Of a stretch of 64,000 nt of DNA, positions 21,095 through 32,651 are shown piece by piece. The notes beneath the pieces were generated by a model that made no database searches, was not told where the DNA came from, and saw only the letters and a list, made by a program, of their open reading frames with translations. Source of the stretch: Hymenopellis radicata (lineage: Eukaryota > Basidiomycota > Agaricomycetes > Agaricales > Physalacriaceae); contig JADNRX010000080.1 in the NCBI GenBank assembly GCA_015501595.1, positions 113,920-177,919 of the forward strand, in the 5' to 3' direction. The first letter of the stretch is position 1. Each line of letters begins with the position of its first letter. The position numbers and the translations under genes were made by a program.

Positions 21095-21821
21095 TTATTT
21101 GAGAAATGAAAACTTCTTCTGGCGAACAGCCTCCTCCAAAGTCTCCTCCATTGCACTACATTGAATTTCGATAATTGTCCGCAACACCCATTTGATTCGG
21201 TCGTGAACACGCTGAACGTCGCAATACTCGTTAGCCCAAGCACCGACTGTATTCAATAACTCGTTCAAACACGCTTGACCCTCGGCATCCATTTCGCTCA
21301 GATCCTCCTGAATACGGTCCAGCAAGGGGGATGCCTGTCCCGGTGTGTACTTGTCCATAACCAGACGAAGGGTCTTCTGCAGGAAGACACTTTCGGAGGA
21401 CTGAAGGTAGGAGGTAAGGCGGTTTTGAAGCTTGCAAGACGCTGCAAGAGCTGGCAGCCGGGGATGAGATGTGTTTTCGTGGCATATCCTGGTGTAATTG
21501 AGCGCGAGCGACGTAGGAGACAAGGAATACTCACACAGTGCCAGGCATTCTGCAGTCACCCTCTTGCTGACTCGCCTCTTCCTCCCGAGCGTTTCCCTGT
21601 CGCTCGTACCTCATTCGCATATTCTTCTTAACGCGCTCGTGTACCCTGTAATGACCTAAATGAAGGCTCCAAGAGCATAATGTTCGAGAAAATACGCACC
21701 GTGGATCAAAGTACCAACGATCTCGTGAGCTCTTGCGGGCAGCTTTCCGAGCGTCATCTGTTTGATAAAGCACGGGGCGACCCCCAGGGTGTGCTATTTT
21801 GCGAGGTCGTCCACCAGGCAT
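21095..21821 (-). CDS. Small protein with AT-hook-like N-terminus (GGRPRK), unrecognised C-terminus
   Basis: Start at ATG 21821-21819: MPGGRPRKIAHPGGRPVLYQ, then a basic helix-like stretch (DDARKAARKSSRDRWYF). An intron (donor GTGCGT, acceptor ATTACAG) joins to RVHERVKKNMRMRYERQ...EEEASQQEG. A second intron (donor GTGAGT near 21536) joins to a 140-residue helical domain (NRLTSYLQSSESVFLQKTLR, YTPGQASPLLDRIQEDL, RVHDRIKWVLRTIIE), stop at 21097-21095. Phases agree at both joins. The GRP cores suggest minor-groove DNA binding. The GRPxxYxT..E.R..AxR start is common in unnamed, multicopy agaric proteins. Function unknown. Confidence 0.65.
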
Positions 21822-22414
21822 GTAAGGGTGGTGATGGTATAAGAGTAAGAAAGACGATGAGAACAAAGATCAGAACGCGATCGGGTTCCTATAGTGCTAA
21901 ATGAACGTGAATGGACGATATGGCCATGCTATCAGACAATAACTCGAACAAATCCGTGAAATTCACAGAAAATAGTCTGAAGTCTGAATATTCCATTGCT
22001 CTATTCAGAAAGTGATTTAAAACTGCTGTGCGCTACCAACAGCATCGAGCAGGCGCACAGAAACAATGGCGGATGTGTGACCCGATCCCTGTCACGCACC
22101 CTCAAATCACTTTCTCTCTCTCTCTTTACAGTGCCACTCGACTCTCTCCGTCCGTTTCCTCATCCTTCTCTTGGCCTTCCAGCTACTTGAGGTCTACCAG
22201 CTGCTGTTACCGCCCCCTTCCTTCCGTGCCGTGCTCTCACGACTATTGGAAGTCAACGTGGTCGCCATTATGCCTCGAGAAAGGTGCGTACTCTTAATCT
22301 TGTTATTGTGAGACATCCTTACCATTAAGGTGCTGAAGCAACGCAGACAGTGCGCGAGAACCTGCTCACATTGAGCCACGCGATAATCAGGGGGACGTAC
22401 ACGCACCTTCCCTC

Positions 22415-22620
22415 CAGCAGGGTGAACGGTGAGCCATCACGGCTGTGTCTGGTATGAACGAACTCACCGCCAATGCAGCTACGCCAACGCCGATTATATG
22501 ATAAGACACGCACATTCCATGCAGCAGGGTGAACGGTGAGGCCATCTGACGGTGTCTGATATGAAGGGACTCACCAAGCATTGCAGCTACGTGAACGAGG
22601 GTGATATGATAGGGCTCGTA
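22415..22620. repeat. Two diverged direct repeats of about 107 bases
   Basis: Copies start at 22415 and 22522 with cagcagggtgaacggtgag. They continue with ccat-ctg-ggtgtctg-tatgaa and actcacc-ca-tgcagctacg, with scattered differences. Confidence 0.8.
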
Positions 22621-22647
22621 GCCTCAACGCCCCTTCTGATTTGCAAG

Positions 22648-22745
22648 GGAGATATCTCATCAAGCTGGTGCGCATAAACGGAACATATGATATACCGGGG
22701 AGATACCTCATAAAGCTGGTGTGCGTAAGCGGCACATACGACATA
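22648..22745. repeat. Two direct repeats of about 49 bases
   Basis: Copies start at 22649 and 22698 with gagata-ctcat-aagctgg, then tg-gcgtaa-cgg-acata. They sit next to the 107-base repeats and may be part of the same decayed element. Confidence 0.75.
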
Positions 22746-23044
22746 CAATGTCAGGCGGGTAGTGAACCAAGAGGCAGTCATATTCGTAGTCGTGCATAGT
22801 ACCTTCAATGTCCCGTTTTCCGGCAGTCGTTTCCACTCTATGTTAGTATTCAATCCCTGCATGTTTCCGGCCTAAGTGATGTTCTAAGTTCGGAAGCATC
22901 TAATTTGGAGCCGCGAAGGCCGGCAAACGCCTTAATTACCATAGCGCAAAGGCGATGTAATGAGGCGTTAAGAATAATTTCCGTTCTTTAAAGATCTAGA
23001 CCGCGCCGCCGCGGAAAAAAACAAAAAGGCGCGAATGACTTGCA

Positions 23045-23126
23045 TGCAGAGCCAAGGTTCGAACCTCGGAGCAGTCAGAACAACATGTTATGAACATAAG
23101 TCTTAACCACTGAGCCATTCCTCTAC
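23045..23126 (-). pseudogene. tRNA-like sequence, anticodon loop CAU, imperfect arms
   Basis: The reverse complement starts gtagaggaatggctcagtgg and ends ggttcgaaccttggctctgc plus a. A and B box-like promoter sequences and a 7-base T loop (TTCGAAC) are present. The hairpin TTATG-TTCATAA-CATGT would place CAU in the anticodon. One T-stem pair, the seventh acceptor pair and the first anticodon-stem pair are mismatched, and 14 bases lie between the anticodon stem and the T stem. It is either a degenerate tRNA gene or a tRNA-derived repeat head. Confidence 0.5.
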
Positions 23127-23434
23127 AATTGTCTTTCACCTAAAACATAGACACACGGGCTCATACCCTGTTCGGCCAACGTGTCCCGCGTACAACTCTC
23201 CTTCCTTCCTCATTCTCATCGGTTGCCGCTCGACAAGACGCCGCCTTCCTTTCCCTCCGCCGTTTTCGAAAGAATTGCTGATCAGACGCCACCTTGCTTT
23301 CCCTACCGTCCTCGAGAGAATTCCCTGGCCCGGGATCCGCCTGTCGAAGTCCAAGGAACAGACCAGGATATGCGGTCAGTTCATGTCTTTATCTTCCGAA
23401 CGGTGCACCTAGTTGTACTCAGTTGTCCTCAGCA

Positions 23435-23859
23435 ATGGCGATCCCACAAGCGCCTTGTGTCGCCAACCCCAGCACGGCAGCAACAGGTGCTTTCCGTTTC
23501 GTCGCCACACCATCCTGCGTTGACGTGTATTTGCCCGAAGACGTTTCCGCGCGGCGTCTCGATCGTCTCATAGCAGTTAATTGGAACGCCACCCAGCGCG
23601 CATCCACCCGCCTAAGGTACGTCCAGAGTGTCCGCCCCACCGCGATTGTCATTAAACCTTTTCAAGGGTGTGCCGATGCTTCGTATGCGGGAGTGTCAAA
23701 ATTCCGTCGTCAATTCCAGAGGATCCAATTAAATCTCTGCGCCACGCAGGATTTTCTCCGTCGGATCTGCAGATGAAGTCCTCGCATCCTCAATCACGAT
23801 TGGTCGTCAGTCTCCGTGTATCTCTGTCAAATTCGGGACGCGCTCATGGGAGTATTTAG
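23435..23859 (+). CDS. Small unrecognised protein, two exons
   Basis: Start ATG at 23435 (MAIPQAPCVANPSTAATGAF). Exon 1 includes CVDVYLPEDVSARRLDRLI and ends at a GTACGT donor (about 23617). The intron ends CTTTTCAAG near 23668. Exon 2 continues VCRCFVCGSVKIPSSI...SLRHAGFSPSDLQ to the stop at 23857-23859. Phases agree (2/1). A CxCxxC motif appears at the join. The gene ends 43 bases before the next gene on the same strand, so they may be linked. Family not recognised. Confidence 0.5.
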
Positions 23860-23901
23860 TATGGGGATGCAGTCGATTCATACTGCAAACTCCCTCGCGC
23901 C

Positions 23902-26128
23902 ATGGCTACGCTTAGCCCCAGTTTGGTGGTTCATCCGTCTCTCGACTACGCTTCCACGATGGCTCTCCGTGAAACAGAGTCTGCCCTTCTTTACGACATT
24001 CACTGGGCTCAGGATCCTTTTGACGGGCCTACAGATCTTCCTCTGGTTGATGTGGTGCGTTGTCTCCAACAGTTCATACTTCGACGGTTCTGACTTCTCT
24101 CCTTCACAGCCGGCCCAAAACTTAGAGATTGGATACAACGTACGAATCTACCCCATGGAGATTACCGTCTGCTAACATTCGTTATAGCGCTTCACGGCGG
24201 ACCAGCTGCGCTGCGCCAATAACTGCTCTGCCGACTGGGGTGCCCTCTTCGACGACGCTATGCGTTCCAAGAACTTTCGTAGGATTCGCCTACGGGAGCG
24301 TCACCTGTTCTTTGAGGTCAACCGCCGCTGGCCGATACCTTCTGGACCGCAGCATGTGGACCTTCAGGCCAACCGCCTAAGGGTACGTCGATTGTTTGTC
24401 CCGATGTCCCTCATATCTCATTCTTTTGATTCCACTTAGGTCTGGATAGAAGTCATGTGGTTTTTCCACATGATGCGTTGCCTTCGCTTCGGACTCGCCG
24501 CGCCTGAGGGTTTGGCTGCATTTCCTTACCCCATAGAGCGTCTTCCAGCACCCACCCTCTCATCTTCGACTCTGTCACAGCAGCAGCAGTCATCGTCCTC
24601 CTCCTCGCAGCAGCAGCCATCGTCTTCCTCCTCGCAGCAGCAGGAACCTCGCTCGGTCGTCCCGCCCGCATCTTTGGCCTCGCCTTCATCTCTGTTTTCC
24701 TCAAAGGTGCTTCCCGCCCTGGATGCTGAGATGGTTCGAGTCTCAGAGGGAGACTGCCAAAACTCGATCCCGGCCGAGTACCAGTTCAACGAGGATTTAC
24801 TGAAGGACGTGTCGGTCGTTCCCGTGGCGCAGCGCCTGCAGCGCCTGGAACGTCGTAAACCCAAGGTACCCAACCCCATGGAGGCGCGCCAACCATTCTA
24901 TCTTCGAAATCCTCGCATTGCAACCTACCCTTTGCCCCTGCCTCCTCAGTCCTCCATATATCAGGAGGAGAATGCGCGTCTCCTTAGCAAGGCTATGGCA
25001 CCTCAAACAATCACTCCGGCGGTGCATTATTCTGCCCTAGGCACAATCCTATCATCCGCGTCCATCACCTCCAGTTCGGCAAGTTCATCGTCGGAGACCA
25101 CCACCGCCACCACCGTCCCTAATTCTCCGGTCCTGTCCCAGAGTACATCTTCGGCTTCGAGTGCATCACCTTCGATAAATACCAATATCCTACACTCCCA
25201 CCCCACGGACCCGGTGGAGTTGTTGTCCAGGCTGGGCTCGAGGTCGTCACCCGGAGTGGCTTCTCCTTTCCACGTACTCGTTGCCTGTTTGAAACGAGTT
25301 CTGCCAAACCATGCAGTCACCGACTCTTGCCAGTTTTTGGTCGATGAACTAACTCCACGCGGGCTCGAGCGCGCACACTCCTCCCTTAACTCGCTGGAGA
25401 CCGTCGCTAACCGATTTCGGGAAGTCGTTGGCGAAGAGCTCACCGTGCGTCATGATGCCTTGCGTCGTCGCGAGTCTAGCTTGATTTCAAGTTGGGAGGA
25501 CGAGTATCTAGCAAACGCCCGAGAGGACAAGAAGGTTGAGGCTGAGATGGCTGAACTTCTCCACGGACGTCGTCCCTCGCCATCCCCGCCTCCGTCCCCA
25601 CGCCATGAACGGCCGTATTTCGTCTCCTCCACCGCTCTGTCAGGTCTTCGAGCACCGCCTACATCTCGAATTGGTCCTGCGCCACCTCAATCGTCGTCAC
25701 ATGTCGCTCCTCCCACCACCAGTCCCCCAAGCAGCACACGAGTAGGATCTCCAACCCCACCCCCATCTGAGTTAGATGTTGACTCTTCGACTTCCTACCA
25801 CCCACCGCCAGGGTTGTCGCGCAAGCGAAGGCGCTTCACCCCTCCTCCACCACCATCGTCGCCCGTAGAGACCCGCCCTACAGCGACAGCGAGCGGTCCG
25901 GTTATCTGGGATGATGTTGACATGGCATCTGTGGATCCCGGCGAACCTGAGGTTGATGAGGAAAAGGTGATTGCGTCTGCCTTTTACCAGGACCTCGCTC
26001 GGGACCTCAGTGTTGACCCCTCTCTTGACAGGGCAATGGTGCGCGCCCTCTCGCAACTCGCGGAGGGAACGCCGATTGACGTGCTGAACCACTGTGTGGA
26101 CGCAATACTTGAGGAGGCCGGTTCCTAG
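23902..26128 (+). CDS. Large protein with Ser/Gln/Pro-rich middle, unrecognised
   Basis: Start ATG at 23902 (MATLSPSLVVHPSLDYASTM). Four introns of about 45-60 bases separate DIHWAQDPFDGPTDLPLVDV, PAQNLEIGYN, RFTADQLRCANNCSADWGALFDDAM..RERHLFFEVNRRWP, and the long last exon (from about 24440) that opens VWIEVMWFFHMMRCLRFGL. The last exon contains Gln/Ser runs (about 24575-24640), a helical part (QENARLLSKAMAPQ; SLNSLETVANRFREVVGEEL; SWEDEYLANAREDKKVEAEM), Pro/Ser-rich linkers, and a C-terminal helical stretch (ASAFYQDLARDLSVDPSL) with stop at 26126-26128. Total is about 700 residues. The N-terminal half looks globular with conserved Trp and Cys; the rest is largely disordered. No family is recognised. 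It lies in the same accessory block as the KDZ transposase. Confidence 0.6.
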
Positions 26129-26451
26129 GTGGTGTGTTTTGTCGTTCGTTGTTGGACTGTGTGTGTACTCTTGAATTTCTACCGACTTCGTCTTGTTCCT
26201 GACTTCGTCTTGTTCCTCTGGCAATGTTTAGTTTATTTATTTATCCTACATTAGTAGAGTAGAATTCTTGTTCGGTTTAGAATCTCCAACCACGCCGTAT
26301 TGCTTCGAATTTTAGATTTAGATTTTATTTATGGTACACATAGAAGTCAGTAGTCAGTATTGCCGCGTGAATGTACATTCCATAACGCCCTCAGTAAACT
26401 CAATTTTTTGTGGGTTCATGCATTCGATTGGGTGAAGTCATCGTAAGTACA

Positions 26452-26936
26452 TTATTGAAGGATGTATGCGAGAGCTTCGAGCAGCGCGGCCGCCAGTGCT
26501 GGCGAAGCATCGACTGAGATTGTGATACTGGAGCCCACGTCTGGGCCCAACAGGGTGGCTACGTCCACGAATCAGTGAAGTGTGCGCGTAAGCAAGAGCT
26601 GGGGCCATACCGGTCGCCAAAGAAAACAAGTCCAACGTGTCATGAACACCAATCTCCCCCAAATGACGCTCCAACGATGTGAGCCCATTGACCTCAAGCC
26701 AATCGTGAACTTTTCGGGTGACGCCGTTCGCGTTTAACACGACGTTCTGAACCGCCGGCAGCATAGTGCACTCGCTGCTCCGGACTGTGCTAACATTAGA
26801 AAAAGGGTGTTATGCCATCTCATTTAGTCTCACCGATTGCATGATTGCAGTAATGACGGTTGATGAGGCGCCGTTGTGTTAGAATATACGACTTTACTTG
26901 CTCGCGCGCATCTGTGGAACTAGTAGAAGTGGGCAT
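26452..26936 (-). CDS. Small unrecognised protein, possible SAM-like helical domain
   Basis: Start at ATG 26936-26934 (MPTSTSSTDAREQVKSYI). Exon 1 ends at CNHAI with donor GTGAGA. Acceptor GCACAG joins to VRSSECTMLPAVQNVVL and the compact stretch KVHDWLEVNGLTSLERHL, GEIGVHDTLDLFSLAT. A second intron (GTATGG...CGTAG) joins to TLLGPDVGSSITISVDASPA and ends ALLEALAYILQ, stop at 26454-26452. All phases agree. The WL..NgL..l...L...gi....dL pattern vaguely resembles a SAM-type helical bundle, a guess only. Confidence 0.6.
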
Positions 26937-27093
26937 GGCGATGTGGGAAGGGTAGGTCAGAGCCGGCATTTAAAAAGTAGAGGCCGGTCTGGGCTCGCAC
27001 TTAAACCGCTCTGGGCTCAGGGTTGTCGAGAAATCAACTTGTGATCCGCCCGGTATGTACGTGTCATTCACAGCGCGTACATAAAACTACTTT

Positions 27094-27757
27094 TTACTCC
27101 GCAGGCTCTGGAAACAAGTATTCGAAATCATCAACCATCTCGTGCAGAATGTCAAAGCGCACGGTGATGACATCCATACGCCCATCTTTGCCATCAGGAC
27201 GCCCATCACCGCTCCAATGCGTAGCCAGCGTGTTGATGTAGAACTGGAGGATGGCCTAAGGCTTTGTTAGAAGACGGCGCGCATAATTGTGGACCAAGTC
27301 ACCTTCTTCTTCTCCATTGCACTGTTCGGTTCCTCGGGAAAGCGACCCGCCCACTCGCGGAAGAAGTTGACGAGCCACACTTTGGGCTTGTTCTCGCGGA
27401 CCTTCCTCTCAAAGTCGGCGAATGAGGCCGTCAAGACCTGGTGTTGGGACCTCGTGAAGGCGCGAGGGACGTTGTATGTCGACGTGGTGAAAAACTCGGG
27501 GTACGGATGGTCTTTTTGAGGCGCAGTCGGTCTGGATTAAAAGGTCAGTTCACGCGGGTATAGTCATCAAAGGAGACTGACGGGAGAGACAGAACAGCAC
27601 GACGGTACGCAAGCTCGTACGTGCGCTCCTCGGGGGTCATTACCGTTTCCCAAAGACGGGGCATGAGGACGAAATTTGCTGGGGAGTCGACGGCGTTTCT
27701 CCTTCTTATAAGGCTCTGGTGGCGGCAGACGTAATCCGACCTGTCATTCGGTTGCAT
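27094..27757 (-). CDS. Small unrecognised protein, three exons
   Basis: Start at ATG 27757 (MQPNDRSDYVCRHQSLIRRR). Exon 1 ends TYELAYRRAVLSLP at donor GTCAGT. Exon 2 is PTAPQKDHPYPEFFTTSTYN...VWLVNFFREWAGRFPEEPNS, ending at donor GTGACT near 27302. Exon 3 is AILQFYINTLATHWSGDGRP...RFDILHEMVDDFEYLFPEPAE, stop at 27096-27094. Splice phases agree. The gene is divergent from the KDZ transposase, with only about 40 bases between the two start codons, so the two probably share a promoter. The family is not recognised. Confidence 0.6.
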
Positions 27758-27798
27758 GAATTATTTTCATCCGCTTTATCCTACCAGTGAACGTCGCC

Positions 27799-30700
27799 AT
27801 GTTTAACGTCAGTGCCTTTCGGAGGGCTCGCCGAACCAAACATACGCAGAATCCATATCCCAAGTCATCCTCGCCTAACGCACGCCGCAAAACCGCGCGC
27901 ATCCCACAGTCTAGCCCGCCTCAGAACCAGTTGAATGATTCTATTAGGACGCAGCGATATATCCGGGATGATTCTGGACATCTGCAGACCGTCGAAGGCC
28001 TCTCTTTTGGCAGCGACCTCAATGCGATCCTTCGCCAGGATGCCTCGAGCGATGAGTGCTCAGAGAATGACGATGACCGCGTGCAAGATATCGAAGACGA
28101 GGTTATCATGGAAGACGCGCCGGGCTGGGAGGACGAGCCCGACGAGCATGTAGCGCGTGGAGCAGAGGAGTTGGTCGAGAAGCGCGTACAAACAAGGCCG
28201 CCAACAGGAAGAGTGCGATTCATTTCCATTTTTTGCTTCACCATCTGAATCGAAGGACAGCGGCGTGCCATGGATGTCTGGAAGGGTCGATTTGGAGGAC
28301 GGAATTATTCTCAAGAATTCCTCTACGAGTTGTTGCGATTGAAAGGTCGCGGTGGCTCTGAGACGACTAAATGCCATGCTTGCGCCCTACCCGATAATGC
28401 GCTCTATCGCTGCAAGGAGTGCTCCCGGTATCGTTTACTTTGCAAGAAATGTTGCTTGGCTGAGCACGCCAGGTTGCCTCTACACATAATTGGAGTACGT
28501 GAAGATCTTAGTTGTTGAAGTGTGGCGCTCATTTCTTTGCTCTAGCATTGGGACGGGGAAAAATTCCAGAAGACTACTCTACGGTCCATGGGGTTGCGAT
28601 TATATCTTGGGCACGAAGATGGCTCCCGCTGTATCATGCCCCGCGTGGATCCTCATGCTATGGTTGTGATGCACACCACGGGTTTGCACGAGGTCTCGGT
28701 GCGATATTGCAACTGTCTCCAGTCCACACCGCGCCGTCAACAACTACTGCGTTTTGGTTGGTATCCGGCTACAGTACAACTGCCGGCGACGTGCGCGACA
28801 CTGGACGTCCTGGATCTATTTCATGGCCTGACTTTGAATGGGAAGTTGTCGGCGTATAACTTCTACAAGACCATGGTTTATATAACGGATGCGCTAGGTA
28901 TCCAAGTCCCCAAGGTGAATTTCTCGCGATTATTGCTACACTGCGAATATTCATGCTTCTGCCTTAGAAACGATATCAGCCATTCTTGCGTATGATACGT
29001 CAGTATCGCCACCTCAAGATGATGATGCGAGCGGGTAAAGGCAGCCAAAAGGACGGTGCCAGCCGGTTCAGTCGTGGCGAGCTGACTGTTCAGTGCCCTG
29101 CTTGTCCTATCCCATTTGTGAACCTCCCACCGGATTGGAAGGAACGCGTGGACCAGTGCGTTGACTTACCTTAATTGGGGTATTCAATTCTAATAGATTC
29201 CGCAGGTATCTTTACCGGAAGGTCGTGTCGGTCGACGCCTGTTTCCGTCTGACGAATTTGTTTCGCTCGAATCAGTCAACTGACCCGTCACTCCACCCCG
29301 GGGCTGGATATATGTTGGAAGATATTGGTGATTACGGGATGCATGTCTTAAAGCATGCGACTCAGAAAGATGTGGGTTTTATATCTACTTTCGTAGATGA
29401 TCGTTAACCATTGATTGTCCTTACAGATCAGTACCTGCAGCGGCTTTAAAGCAATCGCTCACGCCGATGCGAAGTGTCATACGGGGCTTAGATCGACCGG
29501 GGTCATCGCGGTCTGCTGTTCCCGCCACGAGATGGTCTGTAGTCAGGGTGTTGGGAACTTGCAGAGAGGCGAAAGGTTCGTGGTATAATTGTGTGGATTA
29601 GGTATGTCACCTTCTGATTGACGATGTTTAGATTCTGCAACACGGACTATGCCGTTTGTTCGGCGCTCCAAGACAGTCACGACCTCAACGACGTCCTCTT
29701 CTCTTATGACATAGCCTGCCAATGGATCAAGCATTTCCTAGAACGGATGTCTGATCTCCCCGAACACCTTCAATTACCGGAGCATATGGAGCTGAATGCC
29801 GCAATTCCGAAGGGTCATTGCCCTGGGCACCAATTAGCTTGTCAGATTTCGTGGGCTATGGGGATTCAGCCGGGAGTGGGACGTACGGATGGAGAGGCCA
29901 TTGAGCGCCTGTGGGCATTTGTTCGGATGTGTGCGAGCAGTGTGAAAGAAATGGGGCCAGGCTCTCGAGCTGATACGCTTGACGACCAGTTTGGTTTCCA
30001 TAACTGGTGCAAGCTGATTGGGATGGGTATGAGCCTTTTGCTTGAACGTTTCTGGGTATTAACGCCGCGACAGGCCTATGCTTCATGAAGCGTGCTGTCA
30101 AAGCAAGGGCACAGGCAGCTAAACAAACAGCGTTACATGCGGATTTTACGGCGCATTTACCGCCCGATGTTGTGGAGCGTTGGACGGAGTGGGTTGTTGC
30201 CTGGGAGAAGGACAAGGACAGTCGTCCGAATCCTTATGGCCAAGACGATTCGAACCGTAGGTTTCGGTGCCTCATTGTCCTGAGCGCGTAACTAACTAAA
30301 CACCAAAGGGGATACAGAGGCAAAAGCGCGCTATCGCGTAGCAGAGCGTGAGCGGGAAGCTTATGCCGCTGGCGAGATCCCTCTACACGACACGTCTCCT
30401 TGCGCACTGTTAACCAATGGATTTTTGATCGAGCAGCATCAGTAAGTCGACTCAAGCTCTATATGACTTTTGTATTGAGAGTGTTAACAGAGCCAAATTG
30501 AGACTCCTCACCGACGGCGACGGTACCCTAACACAAGCCCAGGCCAGTGATATCCAGAAGAAGCGGGTCGCTTTAGCCAAGCGTATTCGTAACTTCCGGA
30601 CAGTTCAATTGGTCTACATGCCTGCAGTTCGTACCCAACTACAGCGAGAGACTGTTGCGCGTACTGTTCCAGTGGAGGTCGAGGACCAGACGCTATGGTT

Positions 30701-31663
30701 ACCGTCGGACTTTTCATCGGAAAGGAGGTCGGCAGTTTGCTTGGGAGACATTGCGAAGAAAGAGGCGGAGATCCGGAAAGGACAATGCTACGACGCTCTG
30801 CAGGCCATGCGCGACTGTGAGCGGGCATTGAGGACTCTCGCCTCGTATCGGAGAGATGAGACGGATGGGCAGGGTGTCAGAACGCGTGCGCAGACAAGCA
30901 TCGAGACAATTGAGGCACGGCGAAACTACAATGCTGATCGGTATCGACGTTGTCGGCGCGCTTTGGAACGTTTGGATCCGGGTGGTTCTTGGGGTATAGA
31001 GTTGAGGCCTCTGAAGGATGCAGACATCACGAATATGGCAGGCGGAAGTTTTGATATCGACGTGTTGCTACCAATGGGACAAGGCGAGGCCGAGCTATCA
31101 TGGGTGTGGGCAACTGAGATGGGTCAAGGAGACGACATGATTGAAAGTGAGTAGCTTTTCTTGTTTCGTCTTAACCTTACTAACAGTTGTACAATGATTC
31201 AGGTTGCCGAGTGGAGTGGCTGAAGAGCCGGGCTCGTTCGTTGCGTTGGCTCGAGGAGAGTAAGTTTATGGATGAGGAAATGCGACGGACGCCGATAACC
31301 CTCGAGAAGAAGGCGTTATGGTGGGATGCGCGCCGCGAAAGCGAAGATGAGAGCCTGGGGTCCGACATCAAGGAAGGGATTCGTGCGTATGCCGCGCAGC
31401 AGGCTGGTGTGTGTTCTAAACTGGCATCATCGTTCAAAGCCGTATGGGATCTGGAAGGGATTGATTTCGAAGAAGGGGCCGACGAATGGGAGGAGGTGAA
31501 CGAACCGGAGGAGGAAGATGAGAGTGAGGATGAGACGTTGGTCGGTGATGAGTACATCAGGAAACAGCCTTTGGACTCTGGACAACTCAGAGAGTCTGCT
31601 CTGAATCAAGTTGAGCAGGAGCAACAGAGCAGCCTTAAGTTGGCTCCCAGCTACCTGAGCTAA
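27799..31663 (+). CDS. KDZ-type transposase with CxC2-like cysteine cluster, apparently complete
   Basis: Start ATG at 27799 (MFNVSAFRRARRTKH). About ten exons joined by short introns keep frame throughout. Order: basic/acidic N-terminus; EFLYELLRLKGRG; a cysteine-rich cluster CHAC...CKEC...LCKKCC..EHARLPLH (28370-28490); FQKTTLRSMGLRLYLGHEDG; RFGWYPATVQLPATCATL; LDLFHGLTLNGKLSAYNFY; FLRMIRQYRHLKMMMRAG; CPACPIPFVNLPPDW; the catalytic-core stretches VVSVDACFRLTN (first Asp), LFSYDIACQWIKHF (second Asp) and GRTDGEAIERLWAF (Glu); then a long helical C-terminus ending EQEQQSSLKLAPSYLS, stop at 31661-31663. Family knowledge: KDZ (Kyakuja/Dileera/Zisupton) elements are DNA transposons expanded in mushrooms. 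The D/D/E assignment is inferred from motif position. No frame break was found, so the enzyme may be active. Element ends were not identified. Confidence 0.9.
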
Positions 31664-32138
31664 CAGGCACTTGCCCAAGCTCACTTGAGCTGCTCTGGGT
31701 CATCTAGAGTCAACCCAGTATAATTGAAACAGTGCATCGTGAGTTGAGCTCTGTCAAGTCGATGCCAGCAACCCCAGGAAGGTCTGAGAAGACACTTTGA
31801 GTCAACCCTGAGTCAACCAGAAGGATTTGAGGGACAGGTAAATATTTATGTGCTTACTTGCTATCGAAAAACTTCTACAGATTAGACTCAAATTTAAACA
31901 CACCTCAGTGCGTGCGTGCGGCAAGGGTACCAAGACTAGATACCAATGTATGGAATAAACACCTCTAACAGGTCCAACTACTCTCCTACAGCATCTTTAA
32001 GCTCGTTCGCGAGCGAGAGATAGACAATATACAACCTCCAGGCACTTAATGCGATGACCGATACGATCGTGGACGTGGCACAATGGTTGCAAAGTGCGGA
32101 AGTGGGATGATGGCTCTGACTGGGATGGAGCCGATTGA
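31664..32138. other. Non-coding, CTTGAGT/GAGTCAAC-rich sequence after the transposase gene
   Basis: Several copies of gagtcaac and ttgag occur between about 31680 and 31840. The same motif type recurs in the two arms of the inverted-repeat segment at 33.3 and 37.7 kb. It may be the 3' terminal region of the KDZ element, but no matching left end was found. Confidence 0.35.
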
Positions 32139-32651
32139 GGTCTGGGCAGCGAATGCAAACATGCCTATGCTGAGTTCCGGGTCGTCGTACCGTGGGTCTC
32201 GCCCTACTATGCCTACGCCGACCTCGTCGGCGATCCCGCTGTCGTCTGCCAGCTCCCACGTCCCGTCGGCTTTCTCTACGGACAGGCGCCGAAGAAGAAG
32301 AAGAACATCTTCGGCAAGACGAAGGGCGAACCCATCCCGATTCCCAACATTCCAACACTTATACCCTCTACACCTACTGCCACTCCCACTCTGAAGAGGC
32401 ATTCATGTCATCTGAGCGCGGCGTCGCCGTACATGCCACAACGACTCCCCCCCCACTTCCGCAGCACGCCTCTTCCGCTGCCGACCCACAGCAAGTACTT
32501 CTCCCCGAGACGCTCGGCAACCAGCTGCTTCCCAACTCGACCACGTACGCGACGCTCAGGTCGTTATTCACGTCCTCGGCATATCCGCTGCAAATCCTTT
32601 CACTGGGTGCGGCCTGGCAATGTACGTCTGGAGCGATGGGCGGTGTTTTAA
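32139..32651 (+). pseudogene. Fragment of an unrecognised protein gene
   Basis: One frame reads YAEFRVVVPWVSPYYAYADL, then CQLPRPVGFLYGQAPKKKKN, then IFGKTKGEPIPIPNIPT, and becomes Ser/Pro/Arg-rich before a stop at 32649-32651. It is preceded in the same frame by a stop codon at about 32136, directly after DDGSDWDGAD. The first half has clear protein character (aromatic and hydrophobic periodicity, then a Lys-rich patch). No start codon or splice site fits, so it is probably a remnant. Confidence 0.35.

Larger units (their letters stand above)
21822..23044. other. Intergenic region with direct repeats, no gene supported
   Basis: No convincing coding frame is seen. Contents are a CT-rich run near 22110-22130 and two families of short direct repeats described separately. 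Confidence 0.5.

Noticed and set aside
32046..32402. Minus-strand frame with DGTWELADDSGIADE
   Set aside because: It is antisense to the plus-strand fragment that has stronger protein character; neither has a start or splice support, so only one was listed.
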